Positions 41,780-51,546 of a stretch of DNA of 64,000 bases are shown here, piece by piece. The stretch is from Pelagibius sp. CAU 1746. Its GTDB lineage: Bacteria > Pseudomonadota > Alphaproteobacteria > Kiloniellales > Kiloniellaceae. The stretch covers positions 3,410,001 through 3,474,000 of the forward strand of contig NZ_JBDOQT010000001.1 of NCBI RefSeq assembly GCF_039839785.1, in the 5' to 3' direction. Every line of letters starts with the position of its first letter. Positions within the stretch are counted from its first letter, which is position 1. The notes below the pieces were generated by a model. The model saw nothing but the letters and a program-made list of their open reading frames with translations, searched no databases and had not been told where the DNA came from. A program made the position numbers and the translations under genes.

Positions 41780-43081
41780 TTAAGGCTTGCCGTTGAAGTG
41801 CTTCTCCAGGCCCGCCCAACACTCCTGATAACGCACATCAAGAGTCTCCAAATTTGCTGCAAATTGAGTCACTTGCTGCGGCAATCTCGTCTCGAACATG
41901 AAAGCCAGCGTGCCACGCTGCTTCTCCGGCTGCAGGTCCTCGCTGGAGGCCGTTTCGAAGGCCTGGCGATCAGGTCCGTGGGGCAGCATGCAGTTGTGCA
42001 GGCTCATGCCGCCGGGGACGAAACCGCCCGGCTTGGCGTCGTAGACGCCCTCGATGAGGCCCATGAATTCCGACATCACGTTGCGATGATACCACGGCGG
42101 GCGGAAGGTGTTCTCGGCCACCATCCAGCGCTCGGGAAAGATCACGAAATCGACATTGGCCGTGCCCGGCACCGCGGTGGGCGCCGTCAGTACCGTGAAG
42201 ATCGAAGGGTCGGCATGGTCGAAGAGCACCGCGTTCATCGGGCAGAACTTCTTCAGGTCGTACTTGTAGGGCACGTAGTTGCCGTGCCAGGCGGCCACGT
42301 CCAGGGGCGACTGCGCAATCTCGCAAATGTGGAAGGCCCCGCCCCACTTCACGGTGAGGCTCGAGGGCTCCTCCTTGTCCTCAAAGGCGGCCACGGGGGT
42401 CAGGAAGTCGCGCGGGTTGGCCAGGCCGTTGGCGCCGATCGGCCCCAGGTTGGGCAGGGTCAGCGGCGCACCATAGTTCTCGCAGACGTAGCCGCGTGAG
42501 GGGCCCTCGATGGGCTCGGCGCGGAAGGTGACGCCGCGCGGGATGACCAGGGCCTCGCCCGGCCCGACATCCAGCACCCCGAACTCGGTGGCGAAGCGCA
42601 GGCGGCCCAGCTGCGGCAGTACCAGCAGCTCGCCGTCGGCGTTATAGAAGTACTCCCGCTCCATGGCCGCGGTGACCAGGTAGACGTGCGCGGCCATGCC
42701 GGTATGGGTGGTGATGTCGCCCGCCGTGGTCATGGTGCGCAGGCCGGTCAGGAAGGTGAGTTCCTCCCCTGCCGGGATCGGCACCGGCCCCCATCTGAGC
42801 TGGCCCAGCGGCAGGCGGTCCCAGGCCGGGTCCGGCGGCGAGATCCAGCAGTGCAGGTCGCGCAGGACGAAGCGCCCCTGGTGCTTCACCGAGGGGCGGA
42901 TGCGGTAGAGCCAGGAGCGCTTGTTCTCCGCCCGGGGCGCAGTGAAGGCCGAACCGCTGAGCTGCTCGGCATAGAGCCCGTAGGGGCAGCGCTGCGGCGA
43001 ATTCTGGCCTTCCGGCAAGGCGCCGGGCAGCGCCTCGCTGGCGAATTCGTTGCCGAAACCGGAGAGATAGCTGAGCGGCAT
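41780..43081 (-). CDS. hmgA: Homogentisate 1,2-dioxygenase
   Basis: The 433-residue enzyme opens the ring of homogentisate to maleylacetoacetate. It starts [22 protein letters not shown] and contains the iron ligands in [12 protein letters not shown] (His and Glu) and MLPHGPD (His). The length is standard. ATG 43081 has GGGAG eight bases upstream; the open frame continues to 43477 but that part overlaps the divergent MarR gene and is not homologous. The promoter region with a perfect 24-base palindrome separates it from that regulator by 117 bases. Confidence 0.97.
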   Translation of the reverse strand: MPLSYLSGFGNEFASEALPGALPEGQNSPQRCPYGLYAEQLSGSAFTAPRAENKRSWLYRIRPSVKHQGRFVLRDLHCWISPPDPAWDRLPLGQLRWGPVPIPAGEELTFLTGLRTMTTAGDITTHTGMAAHVYLVTAAMEREYFYNADGELLVLPQLGRLRFATEFGVLDVGPGEALVIPRGVTFRAEPIEGPSRGYVCENYGAPLTLPNLGPIGANGLANPRDFLTPVAAFEDKEEPSSLTVKWGGAFHICEIAQSPLDVAAWHGNYVPYKYDLKKFCPMNAVLFDHADPSIFTVLTAPTAVPGTANVDFVIFPERWMVAENTFRPPWYHRNVMSEFMGLIEGVYDAKPGGFVPGGMSLHNCMLPHGPDRQAFETASSEDLQPEKQRGTLAFMFETRLPQQVTQFAANLETLDVRYQECWAGLEKHFNGKP

Positions 43082-43143
43082 GGCGGACTCCCAATAAGCT
43101 TGCGGCCAGTCAGCGGCGCGGCTTGCTGGCGACGGCCCTGTTG

Positions 43144-43167
43144 TGATAGTTACATTTGTAACTATCA
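43144..43167. promoter_or_regulatory. Perfect MarR-type operator between hmgA and its regulator
   Basis: Ten-base arms TGATAGTTAC (43144-43153) and GTAACTATCA (43158-43167) are exact inverted repeats separated by ATTT. The site is 63 bases from the hmgA start and 32 bases from the marR start, where one bound dimer could block both promoters. It is AT-rich against a GC-rich background. Confidence 0.85.
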
Positions 43168-43198
43168 AGAACCCCTCCCGAGAGGCACCAGAAGCCCT

Positions 43199-43663
43199 AT
43201 GGACCTGCGACTCGAACGCTTCCTGCCCTACCGACTGAACAGGGCCACGGCGGTGGCAAGCAAGCAGTTTTCCCGCATCTACCGCGACGAGTTCGGCCTG
43301 ACGGTGCCGGAATGGCGGGTGCTGGCGACCCTGAGCGCGCTGGGCACCGCCAGCGCTAAGGAGATCGGCCGCGATTCCGCCATGCACAAGACCAAGGTCA
43401 GCCGCGCCGTCGCCTCCCTGCAGCAACGCCGCTGGGTGACCCGCGAGACCGACGGCCTCGACCGCCGCATCGAGCATCTCTCCCTCACCGCCGCCGGCGA
43501 GAGCGCCTTCCGCCGCCTGGCCCCCAAGATGCTGGCCTTCGAGGAGCAGATCATGGCACGGCTCTCCCCCAAGGAGCGCGCCGAGATGCTGCAGGGCCTC
43601 GCCCTGCTGGAGAAGGCGCTGGGAATTCCGGCTATCGAAGACGCCGGGGAAAAGGTAGTCTGA
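43199..43663 (+). CDS. MarR-family regulator, probable repressor of the homogentisate operon
   Basis: The 154-residue protein has the MarR winged helix: [67 protein letters not shown]-like sequence, with the D-x-R wing motif ([12 protein letters not shown]). Dimerisation helices lie at both ends ([20 protein letters not shown] and the last 40 residues). It diverges from hmgA-fahA with a perfect palindrome between, so it probably represses hmgA and itself until homogentisate or a related aromatic acid binds. Confidence 0.92.
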   Translation: MDLRLERFLPYRLNRATAVASKQFSRIYRDEFGLTVPEWRVLATLSALGTASAKEIGRDSAMHKTKVSRAVASLQQRRWVTRETDGLDRRIEHLSLTAAGESAFRRLAPKMLAFEEQIMARLSPKERAEMLQGLALLEKALGIPAIEDAGEKVV

Positions 43664-43670
43664 AGCCGAG

Positions 43671-44483
43671 ATGAAAATTCGGGCCGGTTTCTCCCTGGGC
43701 TATGACTGTCCGCAGCCAACGCCGATGCTGCTCACCCTCCATGTCCATCCCTCGCGGCAGCCCGACCTCCTGACCTCCGACAGTCTGACCTTCGACCCGC
43801 CGATCGAGGCGGCGGACTACACCGACAGTTTCGGCAACATCTGCACGCGGATCGTGGCCCCCGCCGGCGTCACCACCATCTCGAGCGCCTTCGAGATTTA
43901 CGACAGCGGCAAGCCCGACGAAGTCGCCGAGGACGCCCGGCAGCACGAGATCATGGAACTGCCGGACGAGGTGCTGCAATACCTGCTCGGCAGCCGCTAC
44001 TGCGATACCGACCGGCTGGCGAACCTCGCCGGCACCCTGTTCAACGACACGCCGCCGGGCTGGGCGCGGGTTCAGGCCATCTGCGACTACGTGCACCAGC
44101 ACATCGTCTTCAACTACATGAACGCGGATTCCTGGCGCACGGCCTATGGCGGCTACAGCGAAAGGACCGGCGTCTGCCGGGATTTCGCGCACCTCGCCAT
44201 CACGCTCTGCCGCTGCATGAACATCCCGGCGCGCTATTGCACCGGCTACCTCGGCGACATCGGCGTGCCGCCCGACGGGGAGCCCATGGATTTCAGCGCC
44301 TGGTTCGAGGTCTACCTCGGCGGACGCTGGTACACGGTCGACGCCCGCCACAACAAGCCGCGTATCGGCCGCATCCTCATGGCCCGCGGGCGCGACGCCA
44401 CCGACGTCGCCCTCGCCACCATCTTCGGCCCCGCCCTCATCGCCCGCTTCGAGGTGGTGACGGAAGAGGTACCGGAAGCGTAG
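43671..44483 (+). CDS. Transglutaminase-like family protein
   Basis: The 270-residue protein has an N-terminal beta-rich domain (about 1-110) and a transglutaminase core with the Cys in [35 protein letters not shown] (Cys near 166) and the Asp in [15 protein letters not shown]. Where active enzymes have His (HAW-VEVY), this protein has DFSAWFEVY, with Ser. It may therefore be inactive or use a nearby His such as that in DARHN. It starts seven bases after marR and may be co-transcribed. No signal peptide is seen. Confidence 0.85.
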   Translation: MKIRAGFSLGYDCPQPTPMLLTLHVHPSRQPDLLTSDSLTFDPPIEAADYTDSFGNICTRIVAPAGVTTISSAFEIYDSGKPDEVAEDARQHEIMELPDEVLQYLLGSRYCDTDRLANLAGTLFNDTPPGWARVQAICDYVHQHIVFNYMNADSWRTAYGGYSERTGVCRDFAHLAITLCRCMNIPARYCTGYLGDIGVPPDGEPMDFSAWFEVYLGGRWYTVDARHNKPRIGRILMARGRDATDVALATIFGPALIARFEVVTEEVPEA

Positions 44484-44510
44484 CTTCCAGGAGCCGACAC
44501 CCGGCGGCCC

Positions 44511-44670
44511 CCTCACCCTCCCGCTAACGCCGTCCCCTCCCTCTCCCACGAGGGGAGAGGGGCTAAGAGCGCGCCTTCTGTTCCCTCTCCCCTTGCGGGA
44601 GAGGGCTGCGCAGCCTTGGTGAGGGAAGCGAGCCCCAGTGACTCCAGGGGCGAATGGGTGAGGGGTAAAG
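44511..44670. repeat. GC-rich dispersed intergenic repeat
   Basis: CCCTCACCC, CCCTCTCCC..GGGGAGAGGGG (44539-44562) and CCCTCTCCCCTTGCGGGAGAGGG (paired arms CCCTCTCCC / GGGAGAGGG around 44583-44605) followed by GGTGAGGG make nested hairpins. This pattern is common in intergenic regions of many proteobacteria and is probably a REP-like element. It separates the transglutaminase-like gene from the next small gene and may act as a terminator. Confidence 0.6.
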
Positions 44671-44741
44671 CGCTGCCGCCATACTGTCGCCATTTTGCTG
44701 GAGCAAAGAGATCGCACCCGTTCCGACGCTCATTAGGAAAT

Positions 44742-45098
44742 ATGATCTTGCCTCGATCGCGCAGCCAGCTTTGGCAACGGCCGGGCATGCCCCTGTGGTC
44801 AGTAGCCCTCCTGTTCTGGCTCACGGTCAGCCCAGCGCAGGCGGAGGAACCGTCCTGGGCCTTTGACGTCGCCCATGCCCACATTGCTAAGAACTACGCT
44901 TGGCCTGAGACGGACTACATCCTGCGCATTGCCGGCCAGGATCCGGATCGCGTTGTCGTCTATGTCCATCACAGGGATGATGAAGACCTTGGCCGGCGGA
45001 ACAGCCAGGGTTCCTGGATCGCGGGCGGTGGCAAGTCGTTCGAGATAGTTCTCAGCCGCAAGACGCACAGCGTCATCTGGGAATGGCACTTTCAGTAG
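44742..45098 (+). CDS. Small secreted protein of unknown function
   Basis: From ATG 44742 (AGGAAA just upstream) the protein has 118 residues. A signal peptide is clear: basic start, hydrophobic MPLWSVALLFWLTVSP, cleavage after AQA near residue 34. The mature 84 residues (WAFDVAHAHIAKNYAWPETDY..., RVVVYVHHRDDED, GGGKSFEIVLSRKTHSVIWEWHFQ) look like a small alpha+beta domain of the NTF2/PepSY size class, but I do not recognise the family. It has no partner gene; repeats flank it on both sides. Confidence 0.6.
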   Translation: MILPRSRSQLWQRPGMPLWSVALLFWLTVSPAQAEEPSWAFDVAHAHIAKNYAWPETDYILRIAGQDPDRVVVYVHHRDDEDLGRRNSQGSWIAGGGKSFEIVLSRKTHSVIWEWHFQ

Positions 45099-45124
45099 GA
45101 GGCTTGGCCATCTAGCTACTCGAT

Positions 45125-45218
45125 TGTCACCCTCGGGCTTGACCCGAGGGTCCATTCAGCTGCTCGCACGATCCAGTCCGGCTTTGAAATGGATTGCCGG
45201 ATCAAGTCCGGCAATGAC
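45125..45218. repeat. Pair of alphaproteobacterial intergenic palindromes
   Basis: Two related hairpins face each other: one with arms CCCTCGGG/CCCGAGGG around CTTGA (45130-45150) and one with arms TGCCGGA/TCCGGCA around TCAAG (45195-45213). Both are bounded by GTCA/TCCA-type ends in opposite orientation. This is the widespread GTCAT-CCCGGACTTGATCCGGG-ATCCA type element of Alphaproteobacteria. It lies between convergent genes and may end both transcripts. Confidence 0.75.
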
Positions 45219-45260
45219 GATAGGGGAGCGTGGAACCGGTGGTGCGTGCGGCCCTCTTTG

Positions 45261-45946
45261 TCACACTCCCAAAAACCGGTCCTGCAGGGCCGCGTCGTCG
45301 GCCAGCTCCGCCGCGCTGCCGGACCACACCGACGCACCCTTCTCCAGGATGACGCAGGCGTCGGTGAGCGGCAGCAGATCCTTCAGGTTCTTGTCGACGA
45401 TGAGGATGGCCTGGCCTCTGCCCTTCACGTCGCGGATGGCGGCCCAGATCTCCTGCCTGATCACCGGGGCCAGGCCCTCGGTGGCTTCGTCGAGGATCAG
45501 CAGCTTCGGGTTGGTCATGAGCGCGCGGCCGATGGCCAGCATCTGCTGCTCCCCGCCGGAAAGGGTGCGGGCGATCTGACCGGCGCGCTCCCCGAGACGC
45601 GGGAAGAGCGCAGCGACGCTGTCCAGGTCCCAGCCTTCCCCTCTTGCTGTCGCGACCAGGTTCTCGCGCACCGTGAGGTTCGGGAAACAGCGCCGCCCCT
45701 CCGGCACCAGGCCGACGCCGAGGCGCGCGACGCGGAAGGCGCGCAGCCCGGCGATTTCGCGATCCAGGAAGCGGACGGCTCCCCGCCGCGGCGGGGTCAG
45801 GCCGCAGATCGAGCGGATGGTCGTCGTCTTGCCCATGCCGTTGCGGCCGAGCAGCGCCACCATCTGACCTTCGCCGACCTGAAGATCGACGCCGAAGAGT
45901 GCCTGGGACGCGCCGTAGAAGGTCTCGATGCCCCTTACCTCCAACA

Positions 45947-45947
<1 letters not shown>
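45261..45947 (-). CDS. livF: Branched-chain amino-acid-type ABC transporter ATPase LivF
   Basis: The 228-residue ATPase has Walker A GRNGMGKTTT, Q-loop VPEGRRCFPNLTV (the EGR/PNLTV pattern marks LivF), signature LSGGEQQMLAIGRALM, Walker B LLILDEATEGLAP and an H-loop that reads IVDKNLKD in place of the usual VEQN. The missing H-loop His is also common in LivF, which tends to pair with a canonical LivG. ATG 45947 shares one base with the livG stop. It is the last gene of the livKHMGF operon. Confidence 0.95.
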
Positions 45948-46739
<792 letters not shown>

Positions 46740-46747
<8 letters not shown>

Positions 46748-47729
46748 GGCGCGCCTTCCCGGCCAGGAGGCCGATAACGCCGCCGCGGGCGAAGAGCACT
46801 ACGCTCAGCAGGATAAGGCCGAGGATGAGCTGCCAGCGGTCGGTGAGGCCGCCGATGAAGCTTTCCAACAGGATGAAGAGCGCCGCCCCGGCGAGCGGCC
46901 CGAAGAGCCGCCCCACCCCACCCAGGATGACGAAGATGATGATCTCGCCGGAAAGCTGCCAGGACAGCATGGAAGGGCTGACGAAGCCGTTCAGTTCGGC
47001 GAAGAGCGCGCCGGCCAAACCGGTAATCATGGCCGAGAGCGTGAAGGCGGTGAGCTTCACCGGGAAAGGCGCGATGCCCAGGGTCGCCAGGCGCTCCGGG
47101 TTCATGCGCGCGCACTGCAATGCGGCACCGAAGCGCGAGTCCACCAGGCGGTGCAGCAGGTAGATGACACCCAACAGCAGCGCATAGCAGACCAGGAAGA
47201 AGGTCAGAGGGTCGTCGGCCTCGATGCCCGGCAGCCGGCTGCGCAGGTAGATGGAGAGCCCATCCTCGCCGCCATAGGTCGGCAGCGAGATGGCGAAGTA
47301 GTAGATCATCTGGGCGAAGGCCAGGGTGATCATGATGAAGTAGACGCCCGAGGTGCGCAGCGAGACGGCGCCGATGCCCAGCGCCACCACCGCGGTGACC
47401 AGCAAAGCGATGCCCCAGATGACCAACATGTGCTCGCTGCCGCCGACCTCCAAGGGCCAGGCGATGAAGGATGAACCCTCGAAGCCGTGCAGCGCGGCGA
47501 CGCCGGCGACATAGCCGCCCAGGCCGAAGAAGGCGGCGTGGCCGAAGCTCACCATGCCGCCGGTCCCCAGCGCCAGGTTGAGGCCGACGCCAGCCAGCGC
47601 CAGGATCGCCACCCTGCTGGCGAGCGTCACGTAGAAGGGCTCGTCCAGCGCTACGGCGATCAGCGGCGCCGCCAGAAGGGCCAGCGCCAGCACCACGTTG
47701 ACCAGGGTTTCTCGGCTCGCCTCAGGCAT
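46740..47729 (-). CDS. livM: Branched-chain amino-acid-type ABC transporter permease LivM
   Basis: The 329-residue permease has about nine predicted helices and the LivM motifs GLNLALGTGGMVSFGHAAFFGLGGYVAG and RMNPERLATLGI...KLTAFTLSAMITGLAGALFA. It forms a heterodimer with LivH. Its start overlaps the livH stop by eight bases, showing tight coupling. Confidence 0.95.
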
Positions 47730-48642
47730 CGACGGGAAAAAGTCCCTTGGGCTTGAAGGCCAGCACGCCGGCCATTAGCAGGTAGATCGACATGGCCGAG
47801 AGCGAGGCGCCGACCGAAGTCGCCTCCGACGGCGGCAGGAAGAGACCGAAGAGCTGTGGCAGGAAGACCCGCCCCAGGGTGTCGGTGACGCCCACCAGGA
47901 CGGCGCTGATGAGAGCCCCCTTCACCGAGCCGATGCCGCCGATGATGATGACCACGAAGGCGAGGATCAGCACCGGCTCGCCCATGCCGACCTGCACCGA
48001 CTGCAAGGCGCCGACCATGCCGCCGGCGAGGCCGGCCAGCGCGGCGCCGAGGGCGAAGACGGCGGTGTAGAGCGTGCGGATGTCGACACCGAGCGCACCG
48101 ATCATCTCGCGGTCCGACTCGCCGGCGCGGATCTGCATGCCCAGGCGGGTGCGCGCGATCAGCAGGTACAGCCCGACGGCGGTCACCAGGCCAGCACCGA
48201 TGATGGCCAGGCGGTAGGCCGGATAGCCGCCGCCGCCGGGCAGCGGCACCGCGCCCGAGAGGCCCGGCGGGATGTCGAGGTAGAGCGGCCGGTCGCCGAA
48301 GACCCAGCGCGTCAGTTCGGAAAAGATGAGGATCAGGGCGAAGGTCGCCAGCACCTGGTCCAGGTGGTCGCGGTCGTAGAGCCGGCGGATGACGAGCACC
48401 TCGACCAGGGCCCCGGCCGCCGCCGCGGCCAGGAAGCCGCCGCCCAGCCCGGCCCAGAAGGAACCCGTCTGCCCCGCGATCCACGAGCAGAAGAAGGCGC
48501 CGACCATGAACAGCGAGCCGTGCGCCAGGTTGATCAACCCCATGACGCCGAAGACCAGCGTCAGCCCGGCGGCCATGAGGAACAGCATGACGCCCAGTTG
48601 CACGCCGTTCAGAAGCTGTTCGATGAGGAAGGCCGCAGACAC
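47722..48642 (-). CDS. livH: Branched-chain amino-acid-type ABC transporter permease LivH
   Basis: The 306-residue permease has eight predicted helices and the LivH pattern LLNGVQLGVMLFLMAAGLTLVFGVMGLINLAHGSLFMVGAF, the cytoplasmic loop MIGALGVDIRTLYTAVFALGAALAGLAGGMVG, and GGIGSVKGALISAVLVGVTDTLGR near the C-terminus. It follows livK after a terminator-like hairpin. Confidence 0.95.
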   Translation of the reverse strand: MSAAFLIEQLLNGVQLGVMLFLMAAGLTLVFGVMGLINLAHGSLFMVGAFFCSWIAGQTGSFWAGLGGGFLAAAAAGALVEVLVIRRLYDRDHLDQVLATFALILIFSELTRWVFGDRPLYLDIPPGLSGAVPLPGGGGYPAYRLAIIGAGLVTAVGLYLLIARTRLGMQIRAGESDREMIGALGVDIRTLYTAVFALGAALAGLAGGMVGALQSVQVGMGEPVLILAFVVIIIGGIGSVKGALISAVLVGVTDTLGRVFLPQLFGLFLPPSEATSVGASLSAMSIYLLMAGVLAFKPKGLFPVDA

Positions 48643-48666
48643 GGAAAGGCCGTCGCTCCCTTGGTT

Positions 48667-48700
48667 GAAAACGCGAGGGGCCGCCCTAAAGCGGCCCCTC
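48667..48700 (-). terminator. Attenuator/terminator-like hairpin between livK and livH
   Basis: Perfect 10-base arms GAGGGGCCGC (48675-48684) and GCGGCCCCTC (48691-48700) enclose a 6-base loop; the minus-strand transcript continues GCGTTTTCAA. It lies 21 bases after the livK stop and before livH, so partial termination would leave livK more abundant than the membrane genes. Confidence 0.75.
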
Positions 48701-48721
48701 CCAGGTCACTGCCGTCGCAGA

Positions 48722-49897
48722 CTACATCTTGCAGTCGTCGACGTAGGCGTTGGCATGCTGCTTCAGACCGACACCGACGATCTTGTTGGTCAGCACGTCG
48801 CCTTCCTTCACCACCTCGCGGACATAGATGTCCTGGATCGGGTGGTGATTGCTGGCGAACTTGAAAGCGCCGCGCACCGAGGCGAAGTCTGCTTCCACCA
48901 GCGCCTGGCGAAAGGCGTCCTTATCGCCGATGCCGCCCGCCTTCTTCCTGGCCGCGAGGATCAGGTTGGCCGCGTCGTAGCCCTGGCTGGCGTAGAGCGA
49001 CGGCAAACGGCCGTATTCTTCCTGGAAGGCCGCGACGAAGGCCTTGTTGGCGGCATTGTCGAGATCCTTGGACCACTGGGAGGTGTTCTTGACCCCCAGC
49101 GCCGCCTCGCCCACCGCGCCCAGGATGCCTTGGTCGAAGGAGAAGGCCGGGCCGAGGACCGGCACCTTCAGCCCCGACTGGGCGTACTGCTTCATGAAGG
49201 CGATGCCCATGCCGCCGGGCAGGAAGAAGAAGATCGAGTCCGGGTCGGCCTCGCGGATCTGCGCGATCTCGGCGGCATAATCGGTCTGCCCCAGCTTGGT
49301 ATAGATCTCACCCGCCAGTTCGCCGGTATAGAAGCGCTTGAAGCCGGTCAGCGCATCCTTCCCTGCCGGATAGTTCGGCGCCAGGATGAAGGGCTTCTTG
49401 AAGCCATTGTCCTGGACGTAGCCGCCCATGGCCTCGTGCAGGTTGTCGTTCTGCCAGGCGACGTTGAAGTAGTTCGGATGACAGGCCTTGCCCGCCAGCG
49501 CCGAGGGCCCGGCGTTGGGGCTGATGTAGAAGACCCCGTCCTTCACCGCCGCCGGCACCACCGCCATGGCCAGGTTGGACCAGATGATGCCGGTCAGGAT
49601 GTCGACCTTGTCACGCTGGATGAACTTGGTGGCGATCTGCTTGGCGATGTCCGGCTTGCGGGCGTCGTCCTCGACCAGCAGTTCGACGTCGCTCGCACCG
49701 GCCTGCTTCAGCGCCAACTGGAAACCGTCCCGCACGTCGATGCCCAGGCTGGAGCCGCCGCCGGACAGGGTGGTGATCATGCCGATCTTCAGGTCGGCGG
49801 CCTGGGCGGCGTTCTGGGCCGCGCCCAGGGCCGTGCTCAGCCCCAAGGCCGCGCCGGCCGCCAGGGCGAGCACGGCGCCCTTGTATCCGTTCCTCAT
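48722..49897 (-). CDS. livK: Branched-chain amino-acid-type ABC transporter substrate-binding protein
   Basis: The 391-residue periplasmic protein (Peripla_BP_6 family) has a signal peptide (YKGAVLALAAGAALGLSTALG, cleavage after AAQA near residue 34). The mature start DLKIGMITTLSGGGSSLGIDVRDGFQLA is the family hallmark, followed by KQIATKFIQRDKVDILTG and the hinge around ADPDSIFFFLPGGMGIAFMKQY. The absence of the usual SGP tripeptide at the ligand site suggests an aromatic acid, amide or another solute instead of leucine. ATG 49897 has GGAGG nine bases upstream; it is the first gene of the operon. Confidence 0.9.
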   Translation of the reverse strand: MRNGYKGAVLALAAGAALGLSTALGAAQNAAQAADLKIGMITTLSGGGSSLGIDVRDGFQLALKQAGASDVELLVEDDARKPDIAKQIATKFIQRDKVDILTGIIWSNLAMAVVPAAVKDGVFYISPNAGPSALAGKACHPNYFNVAWQNDNLHEAMGGYVQDNGFKKPFILAPNYPAGKDALTGFKRFYTGELAGEIYTKLGQTDYAAEIAQIREADPDSIFFFLPGGMGIAFMKQYAQSGLKVPVLGPAFSFDQGILGAVGEAALGVKNTSQWSKDLDNAANKAFVAAFQEEYGRLPSLYASQGYDAANLILAARKKAGGIGDKDAFRQALVEADFASVRGAFKFASNHHPIQDIYVREVVKEGDVLTNKIVGVGLKQHANAYVDDCKM

Positions 49898-50162
49898 AAT
49901 TAACCTCCGGTTCTCCCCGAGAGGCGCCTTGGCGGGCGCCTTTTGATTCTGCCCGAAGCCCGGTCGCCAGGCCCCGAAGAACCCAAGGATATACCGCGTT
50001 CCGCGCGCTTTCGCCATAGCGGGCGTCCGGACCTGCCGGCGCCTTCCGGGCCCGGGCGGGCTGACCGGCCCGGTGATTTCCACCTCGACCCCCACCGGCG
50101 AAGCCCTACAATCCAGCGGCACGGCGACAACGGCAGAACTGCCAGAATCCGGGAGAAAACCA

Positions 50163-50543
50163 ATGGACAGGGAACGCTTCGAACTCGGCCTGAAGCAGCG
50201 CAAGGCCACCCTGGGCGACGACTACGTCACCAAGGCTCTGGACCAGGCCGACGACTTCAGCCGGCCCTTTCAGGAGGCCATGACCGAGTGGTGCTGGGGC
50301 TTCGGCTGGGGCGACCCGGCGATCGACCCGAAGACCCGCAGCCTGATGAACCTCGCGATGATCGGCGCCCTCAGCAAGATGCAGGAGTGGGAGACCCACT
50401 GCCGCGGCGCCCTCAATAACGGCTGCAGCGTCGAGGAGATCCGCGCCGTCTGCCACGTCATCGGCATCTACTGCGGCGTACCCCAGGCCATGGAATGCTT
50501 CCGCGCCGCCCGCAAAGTGCTGCAGGAAGCGGGCAAGCTCTAG
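50163..50543 (+). CDS. Carboxymuconolactone decarboxylase family protein
   Basis: The 126-residue all-helical protein matches the CMD family: WGDPAIDPKTRSLMNLAMIGAL, WETHCRGALNNGCSVEEIRAVCHVIGIYCGVPQAMECFR. The pattern H-x3-AL-N-x-G-x(4)-EI and Y-x-G-x-P is that of gamma-carboxymuconolactone decarboxylases. It could act in a protocatechuate-like ring-cleavage route or be a related enzyme; no other pca genes are present. AAAACC(A)ATGG follows GGGAGA, a fair ribosome-binding site. Its stop codon abuts the stop of the convergent MliC-like gene without a spacer. Confidence 0.85.
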   Translation: MDRERFELGLKQRKATLGDDYVTKALDQADDFSRPFQEAMTEWCWGFGWGDPAIDPKTRSLMNLAMIGALSKMQEWETHCRGALNNGCSVEEIRAVCHVIGIYCGVPQAMECFRAARKVLQEAGKL

Positions 50544-50864
50544 TCAGTCGCGCGCGTCGACCCGGCAGTTGCGCGCCACGGCGCGCGGACGCTCGTAGCG
50601 CGCTTCATCACCCTTGACCCAGAACGTCGTGGCGCCGAGGCCGTCGCTCGAGGCGTAACGCGCGCCGCTGGCCGAGCGCCGGAGCGGCAGCACTTGCAGG
50701 CGCCCGGCCTCGGCAATGACGGCCGCTTGCGGATCGCTTTGCAGAAAGGTCGCCGTGACCTCGCTGCCATCGTCGCAGCGATAGGTCACCGGCTCCGCCC
50801 CCCAGGCCGAACCGAAGGCGGCGAAGAACAGCGTGCAGCAAAGCAGCGCAAAGGCCCGGAGCAC
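50544..50864 (-). CDS. MliC-family secreted protein (C-type lysozyme inhibitor-like)
   Basis: The 106-residue protein has a signal peptide (LRAFALLCCTLFFAAFGSAWG) and the small beta-barrel MliC domain: VTYRCDDGSEVTATFL, LPLRRSASGARYASSDG, FWVKGDEARYER and a closing Cys. MliC proteins bind and inhibit C-type lysozymes in the periplasm or outer membrane. The lipobox Cys is not obvious, so it is probably soluble. The start is GTG at 50864 with AGGAG eight bases upstream, which overlaps the stop codon of the gene before it; the two are surely co-transcribed. Confidence 0.8.
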   Translation of the reverse strand: MLRAFALLCCTLFFAAFGSAWGAEPVTYRCDDGSEVTATFLQSDPQAAVIAEAGRLQVLPLRRSASGARYASSDGLGATTFWVKGDEARYERPRAVARNCRVDARD

Positions 50865-50876
50865 CGCGGCCGGCTC

Positions 50877-51452
50877 CTATTGTCCTGGCATGGCCATCAT
50901 CTGGATACCGGCCGGTGGCTCGAAGAGACCCGCCGGCTGGGGGCCACGCCGCAGATCGCTCATCACCATCTCGAAGCTGCCTTCGGGCGTGCGGCCCTCC
51001 ATGCGCAGGGGGATGCCGTCGTCGGTCACCCAAATGAGAACGGTACCTTCCTGGCCGCCGCTGTTGCCCTCGATGCGGTATTTGGTCACCGCCTCGCCGT
51101 TCAGCGTTTCCTCGCCGAGCTTCTCCGGCTTCAGCTCCGCGTAGTCGTCGGCGCTGGGCATGGCTTGGGGAGCATCGAGGCTCATCTCCATTCCCATGCC
51201 CATGTCGGGCATGATCATGTAGAGGCGCCGGACGTCAGGCCGCCGGATCATGACTTGGCGCTGCCCGTCGACCGTGAGCTCGAACCGCTCCTTGCCGTTA
51301 TCATGGTGCAGAGGCCCGCTGACTTCCTGCCCGGCGGCCCGCATGGTCCGCATCGCCGAGTAGGCCGCGTCCTGCTGCAGCCAATCGGCGGCAGCGGCGG
51401 GCAAGATGGCGGAAAAGAAAAACAGAAACACAAAGGCGGCCGAGCGGCGCAT
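50877..51452 (-). CDS. Secreted DUF4412-like protein
   Basis: From ATG 51452 (GGGAG about nine bases upstream) the protein has 191 residues with a signal peptide (RRSAAFVFLFFFSAILPAAAA). The mature part has antiparallel beta-strands typical of LolA-like or DUF4412 proteins: RQVMIRRPDVRRLYMIMPDMGMGMEM, YRIEGNSGGQEGTVLIWVTDDGIPLRMEG, FEMVMSDLRRGPQPAGLFEPPAGI. The methionine-rich MIMPDMGMGMEM segment might bind a soft metal, but this is speculative. It is the first gene of a two-gene operon with the MliC-like protein. Confidence 0.65.
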   Translation of the reverse strand: MRRSAAFVFLFFFSAILPAAAADWLQQDAAYSAMRTMRAAGQEVSGPLHHDNGKERFELTVDGQRQVMIRRPDVRRLYMIMPDMGMGMEMSLDAPQAMPSADDYAELKPEKLGEETLNGEAVTKYRIEGNSGGQEGTVLIWVTDDGIPLRMEGRTPEGSFEMVMSDLRRGPQPAGLFEPPAGIQMMAMPGQ

Positions 51453-51546
51453 GGGGCGACTCCCTGAAAACGAAAGTGCCCCAATCTGCCAAATCCCGCC
51501 CCGCCATACGAAGGACATTATGGGGTAATCCGACGACGCTACGGCC

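Noticed and set aside
43082-43477. An N-terminal extension of homogentisate dioxygenase
   Set aside because: It covers the palindromic promoter region and the divergent marR gene; the family start and GGGAG support 43081.
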